The notes under the pieces: generated by a model
The model's input: the letters and a program-made list of their open reading frames with translations, nothing else
What the model was told of the DNA's origin: nothing
The model's database searches: none
NCBI RefSeq assembly: GCF_003545715.1
Contig: NZ_QVNU01000003.1
Coordinates: 558,001 to 622,000, forward strand
Direction of reading: 5' to 3'
Length of the DNA stretch: 64,000 nt
DNA from: Taibaiella koreensis
Lineage (GTDB): Bacteria; Bacteroidota; Bacteroidia; Chitinophagales; Chitinophagaceae
Made by a program: the position numbers and the translations under genes
Shown: piece by piece, positions 1 through 7,574 of the stretch
Numbering within the stretch: position 1 is the first letter of the stretch
How the letters are laid out: the number at the start of each line of letters is the position of its first letter

Positions 1-542
1 CCGGTCAGCATTGCCTGCAACGCGCTGCGTTCTTCTTCGCTGGCAGCTACGAGCAACAGCCGTTCCAGTATTTCCCCTGCATAATAGGATGGAAGATGTA
101 CCGATGCTTTCGTCGCCTCTTCGATGAGCCCGGAACGGGTTGCTTCCGCCGCTTTCAACTGTATGATCCCGATCTTATCATCTGAAAACAAAAAAAGCAG
201 GTACTGATGCAGCAATTGCTTGTTCATCCGGTGAATGTCTACCTGGGCGATATGCGCGTTGAGCTTTTGGAGCTCAAGGTAAAGATAGTCTGGTGTAATG
301 ACCGCAGCCTGCTTCGAAAACCGGCCCGAAAGCCACCGTTCGTAGTCGTACAGAGCCTTTTTCCCTTCGTTGGACAGTATGGTGTACGCTTCGTGTATCT
401 CGCGGAAACGAGCTTCGGCAAAAACATTGGAAGGGTTCTTGTCGGGGTGAAATTCATGCGCCAGCTTCCGGAAAGCCTTTTTGATCTCTTCCGTTCCGGC
501 CTCCGGACCTATTTCTAAGGTTTGATAATGATCTTTTATGAT
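1..542 (-). CDS. J-domain (DnaJ-like) protein, 3' end cut by window edge
   Basis: The protein runs off the left edge, leaving about 180 residues. Its N-terminus is a J domain, the module that recruits and stimulates Hsp70 (DnaK): IKDHYQTLEIGPEA, then KKAFRKLAHEFHPDKNP with the diagnostic HPD tripeptide, then EAYTILSNEGKKALYDYE. The rest is helical, with no zinc-finger or DnaJ C-terminal substrate domain visible, so it looks like a specialised co-chaperone and not DnaJ itself. The start is odd: the frame is closed by TAA at 549-551, and no ATG, GTG or TTG lies between that stop and the J domain. The only codons are TTA, TCA, ATC (540-542) and ATA (537-539). ATC at 542 would give M-I-K-D, matching usual J-protein starts. 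The J-domain call is firm; the start is uncertain. Confidence 0.8.
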   Translation of the reverse strand, partial: MIKDHYQTLEIGPEAGTEEIKKAFRKLAHEFHPDKNPSNVFAEARFREIHEAYTILSNEGKKALYDYERWLSGRFSKQAAVITPDYLYLELQKLNAHIAQVDIHRMNKQLLHQYLLFLFSDDKIGIIQLKAAEATRSGLIEEATKASVHLPSYYAGEILERLLLVAASEEERSALQAMLT

Positions 543-671
543 TGATAATTAATGAATTGTTGTGGAATTTATTGTGGAATTCACCGGGAATATGGGTAAT
601 ATATTGCCCAAAGCTAAAGAATAGTTTAAAAATGTGTTTATGAAGGCACAAATATCAGATAATGAGGCTTT

Positions 672-700
672 TTTGTGGCAAAGCACAGTAATTTTACATC
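672..700 (+). promoter_or_regulatory. Candidate Bacteroidota-type promoter for the ECF sigma gene
   Basis: TTTG at 672-675 is followed after exactly 19 bases by TACATC at 695-700, a partial match to the Bacteroidota -33/-7 pattern (TTTG, about 19 bases, TAnnTTTG). It lies 22 bases before the sigma factor ATG. The -7 half is weak. Confidence 0.35.
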
Positions 701-721
701 AGCAATCAAAACCGATATATC

Positions 722-1219
722 ATGACAGAAAAAGCTTTTAACGACATGCTCATCAGCAACAGCGATTTCCTTCAGCCGGTAGCTGTTTCGCTTACCCATG
801 ATACCGAAGAGGCAAAGGACCTCATCCAGGAAACTTTGTATCGGGCCATGGCCAACCGGGAAAAGTACCAGACCGGGACCAATATCAAAGCATGGTTGTA
901 TACCATCATGCGCAATATCTTTATCAATAACTATCGTCGCAAGAAGAAGTTCACTAAGGTGACCTCAGATGTGCCCCAGGATTACTTCCTGTACCAAACC
1001 GATAAAGTAGCGCACAACGATGGTATTATTAATGCCGGTATCCGCGAGATCAAAGCGGCGATCAACCGCCTGCCCGATATATTCAGGCTTTCTTTTGAGT
1101 TGCATTATCTTGGCTACAAATACCAGGAAATTGCCGATACGCTCCAGGAGCCGCTGGGTACCATCAAGAGCCGTATCCACTTCGCCAGGAAGATGCTGGC
1201 CAGCAAATTGACAAGATAA
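722..1219 (+). CDS. RNA polymerase sigma factor, ECF (sigma-70) family
   Basis: This 165-residue protein has the two-domain ECF layout. Region 2, about residues 10-75, carries AKDLIQETLYRAM and AWLYTIMRNIFINNYRR, the core-binding and -10 recognition helices. Region 4, about residues 108-163, carries LPDIFRLSFELHYLGYKYQEIA, then GTIKSRIHFARKML, the helix-turn-helix that reads the -35/-33 element. Length is typical. No anti-sigma factor lies beside it, and the next gene on this strand (pdxJ) follows a strong terminator, so it is a single-gene unit. Its target regulon cannot be told from the sequence. Stand-alone ECF factors of this type are numerous in Bacteroidota. Confidence 0.93.
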   Translation: MTEKAFNDMLISNSDFLQPVAVSLTHDTEEAKDLIQETLYRAMANREKYQTGTNIKAWLYTIMRNIFINNYRRKKKFTKVTSDVPQDYFLYQTDKVAHNDGIINAGIREIKAAINRLPDIFRLSFELHYLGYKYQEIADTLQEPLGTIKSRIHFARKMLASKLTR

Positions 1220-1246
1220 GTGATAAGTGAATACCTGTATCCGATG

Positions 1247-1277
1247 CTGCCAGCCCCGTAAGGCTGGCAGTTTTTTT
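1247..1277 (+). terminator. Rho-independent terminator after the ECF sigma gene
   Basis: A perfect 9-bp stem (CTGCCAGCC at 1247-1255 with GGCTGGCAG at 1262-1270, 6-base loop) is followed by seven T (1271-1277), 28 bases after the sigma gene stop. Confidence 0.9.
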
Positions 1278-1342
1278 ATCTATGTGCCCAATAGGAAATG
1301 CAGTCCTCCGCTTTACTTAATTTTGTTCCAAATAGGAATGCT

Positions 1343-2062
1343 ATGCCTGCAAAACTTTCAGTCAATATAAACAAGATAGCCACGCTGCGCAACAGCCGCG
1401 GTGGCAATAATCCCGATGTGATCAAAGCCGCGCTGGATATCGAACGTTTCGGCGCCGACGGGATCACGGTGCACCCCCGTCCCGACGAACGCCATATACG
1501 CTATGCCGATGTACGGGAACTGAAAAAGGTGATCGCTACAGAGCTTAATATCGAAGGCAATCCCGTAGAAGAGAGTTTTGTGCAGCTGGTATTGGAAACG
1601 TTGCCGGCGCAGGTAACCCTGGTGCCCGATAGCCGCGACCAGCTTACATCCAATCATGGATGGGATACCATAAAGGAAGCCGGCTACCTGAAGAAGACCA
1701 TAGCCCTGTTTAAAGAAAAAGGGATAAGGGTATCCATTTTCGTTGACCCCGTGGCCGCCATGGTCGCCGGTGCAAAAGATTGCGGCACCGACCGCGTGGA
1801 GCTGTACACCGAAGCTTATGCCCGCGATTACCACAAGGACAGGGATGCCGCGGCAAAGGATTATGTAGCTGCGGCGCAGGAGGCAGCCAGGGTAGGGCTG
1901 GGGCTTAATGCCGGACACGACCTTGACCTGGACAACCTGCAATTTCTGGCGCAGCAATTGCCCAATCTCGACGAGGTATCCATAGGTCACGCCCTCATCA
2001 GCGATGCGCTGTATTATGGTCTACAGAATACGGTACAATTGTATAAACGGCTGTTGCAATAA
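1343..2062 (+). CDS. pdxJ: Pyridoxine 5'-phosphate synthase PdxJ
   Basis: PdxJ condenses 1-deoxyxylulose 5-phosphate with 3-amino-2-oxopropyl phosphate to give pyridoxine 5'-phosphate, the ring-closing step of the DXP-dependent vitamin B6 pathway in the cytoplasm. The 239-residue length is typical. Recognisable stretches are [17 protein letters not shown] near the start, [29 protein letters not shown], and [15 protein letters not shown] near the end, including the conserved His and Glu residues of this TIM barrel. The ATG at 1343 is preferred over an upstream in-frame ATG at 1298 because [10 protein letters not shown] matches the family start; a TAnnTTTG-like element (1318-1325) sits just before it. 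It is a single-gene unit between a terminator and a palindromic repeat. Confidence 0.95.
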   Translation: MPAKLSVNINKIATLRNSRGGNNPDVIKAALDIERFGADGITVHPRPDERHIRYADVRELKKVIATELNIEGNPVEESFVQLVLETLPAQVTLVPDSRDQLTSNHGWDTIKEAGYLKKTIALFKEKGIRVSIFVDPVAAMVAGAKDCGTDRVELYTEAYARDYHKDRDAAAKDYVAAAQEAARVGLGLNAGHDLDLDNLQFLAQQLPNLDEVSIGHALISDALYYGLQNTVQLYKRLLQ

Positions 2063-2064
2063 CA

Positions 2065-2171
2065 TTTGCCCCTGTAGAGACGTTGCATGCAACGTCTCTA
2101 CAGGGGCAAAACATAATACGCGCAACGTCTCTACAGATGCAACATAAATGCATGCAACCTCTCTACAGGAC
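2065..2171. repeat. GTAGAGACG palindrome cluster
   Basis: Positions 2065-2110 form a perfect 46-base palindrome, two 23-base arms meeting at TTGCA/TGCAA and built around GTAGAGACGTTGCA. Two degraded half copies follow, both containing the CTCTACAG end (about 2121-2136 and 2151-2171). The cluster fills the gap between convergent pdxJ and ahpD, and a related copy occurs at 36866-36895 inside the ribosomal cluster. It looks like a small dispersed palindromic (REP/MITE-like) element. It could also stop transcription, although there is no long T run. Confidence 0.8.
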
Positions 2172-2203
2172 CAATAAATCTGTTAGCCCCTCAACGATCG
2201 TAG

Positions 2204-2779
2204 TTACAGCAATACCACAAGACTTTTGAATACAGAACCCAGCCGTATCGCATCGTAGATGCGGGCTTCGCTGGCGCCATGCTGTTTTACAGACGCCTCG
2301 TGCGAGGTAACGCATAGCTCACATCCGTTCAATGCAGAAACCACGAGGCTCACTAGCTCAAAAAGACCCTTGCCCAGCACGGGATTCATCATGATGCTCA
2401 TACGCAGGCCTGCCGGCGTATTGTTATAGTACTGGTTTTGCGGGAGGTAGTGGCGGAAACGGTAGAAGACATTGTTGGTATTCATCAAGGCGGTACAGGC
2501 ATGTATTTCTGCAATGGCGGCATCGTCAGCGCCTTCCTGGCGGGCCAGGCTTTCCAATGCGGCGATCAGCACCTCCGATCTTTCATTTACGGCTACAGAC
2601 AAAGCCAGCAGTACGGCTTCTTTCTTGTCCATATTGGGGCTTTTCAGCACGGCGCCAATATTGAGCTTCAGGTCCTTTAAGAAGCGGTTATCGGCAGCGG
2701 CCAGCTTTTCCAGCCCTGCGCTTTGATGACCGGCAGGGATATGCAGATCAGTATAGAGATTCTGGATGGTCTCATTCAT
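2204..2779 (-). CDS. ahpD: AhpD-like alkylhydroperoxidase (carboxymuconolactone decarboxylase family)
   Basis: This 191-residue protein has the AhpD/CMD fold. The catalytic set is visible near the C-terminus: Glu141, Cys153, Cys156 and His160 (CELCVTSH). Their spacing (12, 3 and 4) equals that of the Mycobacterium tuberculosis AhpD site Glu118-Cys130-Cys133-His137. AhpD is a thiol-disulfide enzyme that reduces AhpC and has weak peroxidase activity of its own. It lies 128 bases downstream of ahpC on the same strand, so the two probably form one unit. The ATG at 2779 is chosen because the frame upstream of it has no family-like residues. It may pass electrons to AhpC from a lipoyl or other dithiol donor, by analogy with mycobacteria. 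Confidence 0.88.
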   Translation of the reverse strand: MNETIQNLYTDLHIPAGHQSAGLEKLAAADNRFLKDLKLNIGAVLKSPNMDKKEAVLLALSVAVNERSEVLIAALESLARQEGADDAAIAEIHACTALMNTNNVFYRFRHYLPQNQYYNNTPAGLRMSIMMNPVLGKGLFELVSLVVSALNGCELCVTSHEASVKQHGASEARIYDAIRLGSVFKSLVVLL

Positions 2780-2907
2780 ATAATGGTCAGTATTAAATGG
2801 GTAAACAATACAAGCAAAAGAAATGCCGGGCGGCGGCTTGTATCCGGGTGAAGGAAGAGATGTGAATCCCGCACAGGGTACGGTATTCACATCCCGGAAA
2901 AAATAAA

Positions 2908-3492
2908 TTAAGCTTCCTGCAGCTGGGCAGTCAGGGTTTCTTCACCTTTTTTCCAGTTGCAAGGGCACAGCTCATCGGTTTGGAGGGCATCCAGCACACG
3001 CAGCACTTCTTCTACATTGCGGCCTACGCTCAGGTCGTTTACGTTTACCCAACGGATAATGCCTTGGGGATCTACGATAAAAGTAGCGCGGTAAGCGATC
3101 TTTTCATTGGCTTCAAGGATGCCCAGCTCCTCGGCCAGTGACTTGGAAGTATCGGCCAGCATGGGGAATTTCAGGTCGCGCAGGTCGTTGTTCTCTCTTC
3201 TCCAGGCCAGGTGTACAAATTCTGAATCGGTAGAAGCGCCGATCAATACAGTATCCCTGTCTGCAAATTCACCATATGCGTTGTTGAAAGCGGCGATTTC
3301 GGTTGGGCATACGAAGGTGAAATCCTTCGGCCACCAGAACATTACCATCCAATTACCGCCTTCGGTATGGATCGCGTTGGTAAGCTCTGTGAATTCTTTG
3401 CCTGGTGCATCGGCATTCAATGCAGATGCTACTACTGCCTTTTTCTTAAACTCAGGGAATTGGCTGCCTACAGAAACTGTTTTGTTGCTCAT
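2908..3492 (-). CDS. ahpC: Peroxiredoxin AhpC (AhpD-linked type)
   Basis: A 194-residue thiol peroxidase that reduces H2O2, organic hydroperoxides and peroxynitrite in the cytoplasm. The peroxidatic cysteine is Cys62 in FTFVCPTE. The C-terminal part carries two cysteines, Cys176 and Cys178, in ELCPCNW, the layout of the mycobacterial AhpC that is recycled by AhpD and not by AhpF. The gene downstream on the same strand is an AhpD homologue, so genes and residues agree. A possible promoter (CAAAGGTC, read as GACCTTTG on the minus strand, 3546-3553) lies about 55 bases upstream. There is no OxyR gene nearby. Confidence 0.95.
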   Translation of the reverse strand: MSNKTVSVGSQFPEFKKKAVVASALNADAPGKEFTELTNAIHTEGGNWMVMFWWPKDFTFVCPTEIAAFNNAYGEFADRDTVLIGASTDSEFVHLAWRRENNDLRDLKFPMLADTSKSLAEELGILEANEKIAYRATFIVDPQGIIRWVNVNDLSVGRNVEEVLRVLDALQTDELCPCNWKKGEETLTAQLQEA

Positions 3493-3701
3493 CGCTTTTT
3501 TTTAATTTTTGATTTTGAATAAATGATCTTTTGTTTTTTGCGGAGCAAAGGTCGCCATCCTTTTTGTTATACCCTCACAATTTTGACTATTAAAAAATAG
3601 GGATTTTCAATGCTCTTTTTGACTTTACCATGATATTTTCTTAATTGGAAACTCCTAGAGATGCCGCTCCGTTCCTCGCGGCGAATTCCTACATTTGCGG
3701 C

Positions 3702-4463
3702 ATGTCAATCCGTATGGTGTTCCTGGGCTCCAAACCCATAGGCTATCAATGCCTGCAGTATCTGCTGGAAAAGAAAGATGCGCTTGGCCTGGAGATCGTG
3801 GCAGTGCGTACCCGCATGCGTAAAGAATTTGGCGCCGTTGGCAACGACCTGGCCGGCCTGGCGGCACAGTATGATATACCACTATTATCTTCGCTGGATG
3901 AGCTGCCGGAATGCGATATTATTTATTCTGTACAGCATCATGAGCTACTTAAGGCTGCTCATATTCAAAAAGCGAAAAGGATTGCTGTAAACCTGCACCT
4001 GGCGCCGCTTCCGGAGTACAGGGGCTGCAACCAGTTTTCCTTTGCCATCATGGACGAAGCCACCGAGTTTGGCGCAACCCTCCATGCCATCGATACCCGC
4101 ATCGATCACGGTGATGTGCTGTTTGAGCAACGGTTTTCTGTTCCTGAAAATTGTTGGGTAAACGACCTGTATGAGCTTACGTTCAGTGCCGCCCTTTCTT
4201 TATTTCGCGAATCGCTAAAACCTTTGCTTGACGGCGATTACAAGCGTACGCCGCAATCGGAACTGGCCAGGTTCCGGTCTACCAGCCTGCATTTCAGAGA
4301 GGAGATCGGTGCGCTGAAGCAAATTGACCTTGGGAAAGGGGCGGCATTGGTCCAAAAGACCATCCGGGCTACTTATATGCCGGGATTTGAGCCGCCGTAC
4401 CTACTCATTGACGGTAAAAAGGTGCACTTTTCGCTGGAAAATGAAGCGCATGGTGGCAATTAA
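3702..4463 (+). CDS. Formyltransferase-family protein (methionyl-tRNA formyltransferase-like)
   Basis: A 253-residue protein with the formyltransferase fold that uses 10-formyl-tetrahydrofolate. The catalytic triad motif is present: Asn and His in NLHLAPLPEYRG, and the Asp in IDTRIDHGDVLFEQ. It lacks the C-terminal OB domain that full methionyl-tRNA formyltransferase (about 310 residues) uses to bind tRNA, so a small molecule or sugar nucleotide is the likelier substrate. The N-terminal MVFLGSKPIGYQCLQYL is the Rossmann start. The ATG at 3702 is chosen because the upstream TTG extension (from 3645) is not family-like. A TACATTTG element at 3690-3697 ends only four bases before this ATG, hinting at a leaderless mRNA or a start at the ATG at 3714. 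No partner gene indicates the pathway. Confidence 0.8.
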   Translation: MSIRMVFLGSKPIGYQCLQYLLEKKDALGLEIVAVRTRMRKEFGAVGNDLAGLAAQYDIPLLSSLDELPECDIIYSVQHHELLKAAHIQKAKRIAVNLHLAPLPEYRGCNQFSFAIMDEATEFGATLHAIDTRIDHGDVLFEQRFSVPENCWVNDLYELTFSAALSLFRESLKPLLDGDYKRTPQSELARFRSTSLHFREEIGALKQIDLGKGAALVQKTIRATYMPGFEPPYLLIDGKKVHFSLENEAHGGN

Positions 4464-4570
4464 ACTTCATTTGCTTTGTCTATGCGCTTATTAACCCCCT
4501 TGCCGGCGAATATGCTTAATTTTGCTTTATGGATTGCCGGTAAGCTATTTGCCGCTACAACCGATATTTT

Positions 4571-5974
4571 ATGATCGTAGAACAACTATATACTAATTGT
4601 CTCAGCGAGGCCGCCTATTTCATCGCCGATGATGGCGAAGCGGCAGTGGTAGACCCTTTACGTGATATCGAGGCCTATGTCGACCTCGCAGCAAAGCACA
4701 ACGCGAAGATCAAATATATTTTCGAGACCCATTTTCATGCCGATTTTGTGAGCGGCCACCTGGATCTGGCCAGGGCCACCGGGGCAACGATCGTGTATGG
4801 TCCGCAAACCAATGCTGCTTTCAAATTTCACTTGGCTACAGATGGTGAAATATTCAGCGTGGGCAACCTCAGGCTGAAAGCACTGCATACACCGGGACAT
4901 ACCCTCGAAAGTACCTGCTACCTGCTGTTTGATGAGGAAGGCCGCGAGCACTGTGTGTTTACAGGCGATACCTTATTTGTGGGGGACGTAGGCCGCCCCG
5001 ACCTGTTCAGCGGCAACCTGAGCAAGGAGCAGCTGGCTTCAATGCTGTACGATTCGCTGAACAACAAGATCAGGACCTTACCCGACCATGTGATCGTATA
5101 CCCGGCGCACGGTCCCGGTTCGGCCTGTGGCAAAAACCTGGGTAAGGAGACCTTCAGCACAATAGCTACGCAAAAAGCAACGAACTATGCCCTGAAAGAG
5201 CAGAGCCGCGAAGACTTTGTTACTGAAGTAACCTCGGGGCTCAATACACCACCGGCCTATTTCCCCATCAATGCGCAGCTCAATGCGCAGGGCTACGAAA
5301 GCCTGGATAAAGTGAGGGCGGGGGCGCTGCAGGCGCTGAGCGTGGAAGCGTTTGAAGAGAAAGCAAAAGCCGGCGCCTGGATACTGGACAGTCGCCCTTC
5401 TTCCCTGTTTACAGAAGGCTTTGTGCCCGAATCCATCAGTATCGGTCTCGACGGACGCTTTGCCGAATGGGCAGGAAGCCTGCTGCCATTCGATAAGGAA
5501 CTGGTGCTGGTAACCGAAGCGGGCAAAGAAGAGGAAACCGTGATCCGGCTGGCCCGGGTTGGTCTCGATAAGATAGCCGGATACCTCGACGGCGGCTTTG
5601 ATGCCTGGCAGCAAGCCGGTAAAACAATCGACCTTATTATAGACGTAGAGCCCGAAGAACTGGCGATGGATATCCCTTTCGACAACAAGCTTCAGGTGAT
5701 AGATGTACGTAAGCCTTCTGAATTTGAAAGCGGGCATGTAAAAGGCGCCGAAAATATTCCGCTCAGCGAGCTGGGCAATCCCCTGCATATGGCGCAGATC
5801 GATGATGATGCCAATCTCTACGTACACTGCGCGGGTGGCTACCGTAGCGTGATCGCCTGTTCGCTCATGAAACGCGAAGGCTTTCACAATCTGCGTAATG
5901 TGCTGGGCGGCTTTGGCAAGATGAAAGAAGTGAAAGGAATGCCCGTGGTGAAGCCCTCGGCCGCGGGAGCCTGA
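4571..5974 (+). CDS. Metallo-beta-lactamase fold hydrolase with two rhodanese domains (persulfide dioxygenase-like)
   Basis: This 467-residue fusion has three parts. Residues 1-250 form an ETHE1-type metallo-beta-lactamase domain with the metal motif THFHADFVSGH, then HTPGHTLEST, FTGDTLFVGDVGRPDL and YPAHGPGSACG. Such enzymes oxidise glutathione or other low-molecular-weight persulfides to sulfite. Residues about 265-355 are a rhodanese domain without the active cysteine (VTEAGKEE where the loop should be), so it is probably structural. Residues about 370-455 are a second rhodanese with an intact catalytic Cys in YVHCAGGYRSV. It probably couples persulfide transfer and oxidation in sulfide detoxification. 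In this organism the thiol might be bacillithiol, given the bshB1-like gene at 54641-55372 (inference). It is a single-gene unit ended by a strong terminator. Confidence 0.92.
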   Translation: MIVEQLYTNCLSEAAYFIADDGEAAVVDPLRDIEAYVDLAAKHNAKIKYIFETHFHADFVSGHLDLARATGATIVYGPQTNAAFKFHLATDGEIFSVGNLRLKALHTPGHTLESTCYLLFDEEGREHCVFTGDTLFVGDVGRPDLFSGNLSKEQLASMLYDSLNNKIRTLPDHVIVYPAHGPGSACGKNLGKETFSTIATQKATNYALKEQSREDFVTEVTSGLNTPPAYFPINAQLNAQGYESLDKVRAGALQALSVEAFEEKAKAGAWILDSRPSSLFTEGFVPESISIGLDGRFAEWAGSLLPFDKELVLVTEAGKEEETVIRLARVGLDKIAGYLDGGFDAWQQAGKTIDLIIDVEPEELAMDIPFDNKLQVIDVRKPSEFESGHVKGAENIPLSELGNPLHMAQIDDDANLYVHCAGGYRSVIACSLMKREGFHNLRNVLGGFGKMKEVKGMPVVKPSAAGA

Positions 5975-5997
5975 TCCCTGCTCAATCAAATGAATTT

Positions 5998-6026
5998 GCC
6001 GCTCTCTGCAGGAGCGGCTTTTTTTT
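5998..6026 (+). terminator. Rho-independent terminator after the MBL-rhodanese gene
   Basis: A perfect 7-bp stem (GCCGCTC at 5998-6004 with GAGCGGC at 6012-6018) is followed by eight T. It lies 23 bases past the stop. Confidence 0.9.
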
Positions 6027-6068
6027 GCCCTGGCAGCCATCATAGTTGCCCACCCGGATTAACAGCAG

Positions 6069-6118
6069 GCTAACTGCAAGAAGCCCGGAGCACGCAGCGA
6101 CGGGCTTTTGCAGTTAGC
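6069..6118. repeat. Long inverted repeat between convergent genes
   Basis: GCTAACTGC (6069-6077) pairs with GCAGTTAGC (6110-6118), and the inner AGCCCG/CGGGCT extends the stem with one bulge. It sits ten bases past the stop of the minus-strand hydrolase gene and after the plus-strand terminator. It may stop transcription on the minus strand, but no T run follows. Confidence 0.55.
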
Positions 6119-6127
6119 ATACCAGCA

Positions 6128-7378
6128 TTACAAATGATCGTCCAGCCAGTTGAAGATACGGGTATAGGATATAGATAAAGCACCCGGCTGACAATGAAGA
6201 AAGCCGGTATCCTCCTCGGTGAACAGGATAAAATCCTTGGGACAACGAAGCGCATCATAAAGCTTCCTGGCCTGGCCTGCCGAGTATTCCTCGCCCATGC
6301 CATCAATCACCAGCATACGGCATTTAATCTGTCTTACCTTATCCTCTATCGTATACTCCTGGAGCATTTGCATCATCTCCGAGGGTGTGCGGGCGCCGTG
6401 CTTCCACATAGTATCGGCGATACCCCAGCGGAAGAAAGCATTCGTCTCCATGTAGGCGGCCATTTCCTTGTCGAATCGCTCATATGCACCATCGTGAAAG
6501 AGCTGCATCAGCTCTGGGTTCAACTGGTTGAGGAAGGTATACACACCATCTACCCAGCTGAGCACACCGGGATTAGCGATGCATAGTTTAATGCGTTTCT
6601 CGGCCGTCGCGGCCCGCGGCGCCAGGAAGCCGCCCATGCTGAAGCCGGTAAGGGCGATCCGTTCTTTGTCCACGCTCCTGTCTTTGATCACAAAGTCCAC
6701 CACAGGGCCTACTACCTTTTCCCAATCATAGCGGAAGGGGAGGTTTTGTAATCGTAGCAGCTTGCCCTGTCCCGGGCCGTCGAACAGCAGGCAATGGTAT
6801 CCCCGGAGGGTGGCCTGCTGCGCGATCCATAAATAATCCTCGGCCCAGGAATCCCTTCCCGAATGGAAAATCAGCACCGGGTTCTTTTTACGACCCTTCA
6901 CCTGCGATTTGAACCAGTATCCCGGAATGTGGGTACGCTCATAAGGGATCTCGACCGCCTCCACCGGGATATCCAGGTATTGCATGGCATCTTTGAAGTT
7001 TTTGATCTCTTTAAGTGTCAGTTGCTTTACTTCTGGGGCAGTGGGGTCGGGGTGGTGGTGAAGCGCTGCCCGGTAATAGGTAGCCGCCCTCAGGTACGAC
7101 TCACCGGCGGTAAGCCGATGATGCTTTTGAAGGCAGGAATGGCCCAGGGCATTCAGCCGGTCGCCGGTTTTGACCCATTCTTCGGCCCAGCTGCCCTCCC
7201 TGCTTTCATCGATACGGCTGGCAGTATCGAAGCATTCTCCAATGTCGGACAGGCGTTGCCAGGCACTGCCCAGGTAGAAAAGAAAAACACTTTCCAGCAC
7301 CGGGTTCTCAAAAATGCCAAGGGGATACCAGGATTGCTGTTGTTCCCTGTTCCCGCTCTCTTTTTTTATCTTTCTCAT
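6128..7378 (-). CDS. Alpha/beta hydrolase (dihydroxypseudooxynicotine-hydrolase/DUF1100-like)
   Basis: A 416-residue cytoplasmic hydrolase. Residues 1-130 are a helical cap, followed by the hydrolase fold: oxyanion region PVLIFHSGRDSW, nucleophile elbow GFSMGG (Ser), acid residue in LVIDGMGEEY (Asp), and a candidate catalytic His in DTGFLHCQPG. The helical N-terminal domain ahead of the fold resembles the C-C bond hydrolases of the 2,6-dihydroxypseudooxynicotine hydrolase group and the FrsA/DUF1100 proteins. The substrate cannot be deduced. No signal peptide is visible. It is convergent with the MBL-rhodanese gene and stands alone on its strand. Confidence 0.8.
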   Translation of the reverse strand: MRKIKKESGNREQQQSWYPLGIFENPVLESVFLFYLGSAWQRLSDIGECFDTASRIDESREGSWAEEWVKTGDRLNALGHSCLQKHHRLTAGESYLRAATYYRAALHHHPDPTAPEVKQLTLKEIKNFKDAMQYLDIPVEAVEIPYERTHIPGYWFKSQVKGRKKNPVLIFHSGRDSWAEDYLWIAQQATLRGYHCLLFDGPGQGKLLRLQNLPFRYDWEKVVGPVVDFVIKDRSVDKERIALTGFSMGGFLAPRAATAEKRIKLCIANPGVLSWVDGVYTFLNQLNPELMQLFHDGAYERFDKEMAAYMETNAFFRWGIADTMWKHGARTPSEMMQMLQEYTIEDKVRQIKCRMLVIDGMGEEYSAGQARKLYDALRCPKDFILFTEEDTGFLHCQPGALSISYTRIFNWLDDHL

Positions 7379-7574
7379 CTTGTTCCTTTTTAGACGTTAT
7401 ATACCAAATGCTATGCTTTAAAATTCAGATCATGGGCATTGTTTAAGCAGAGATAAAAAGCAGATGTTTTGGCAAAACGCTAATGAGGGGAAGTGGCAGT
7501 TCCGTTATCTTATCAATACAAAGTAAACCCAGGCCGATGCAGCGAGCAATACTGAACTACCATTACAGTGCCTT

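Noticed and set aside
2065-2171. The palindrome cluster as a rho-independent terminator for pdxJ
   Set aside because: The palindrome is perfect and long with no T run. It is better seen as a dispersed repeat, although it may still stop transcription.
5078-6043. A 321-codon open frame opposite the MBL-rhodanese gene
   Set aside because: It is antisense to conserved MBL and rhodanese motifs and has no recognisable domain.
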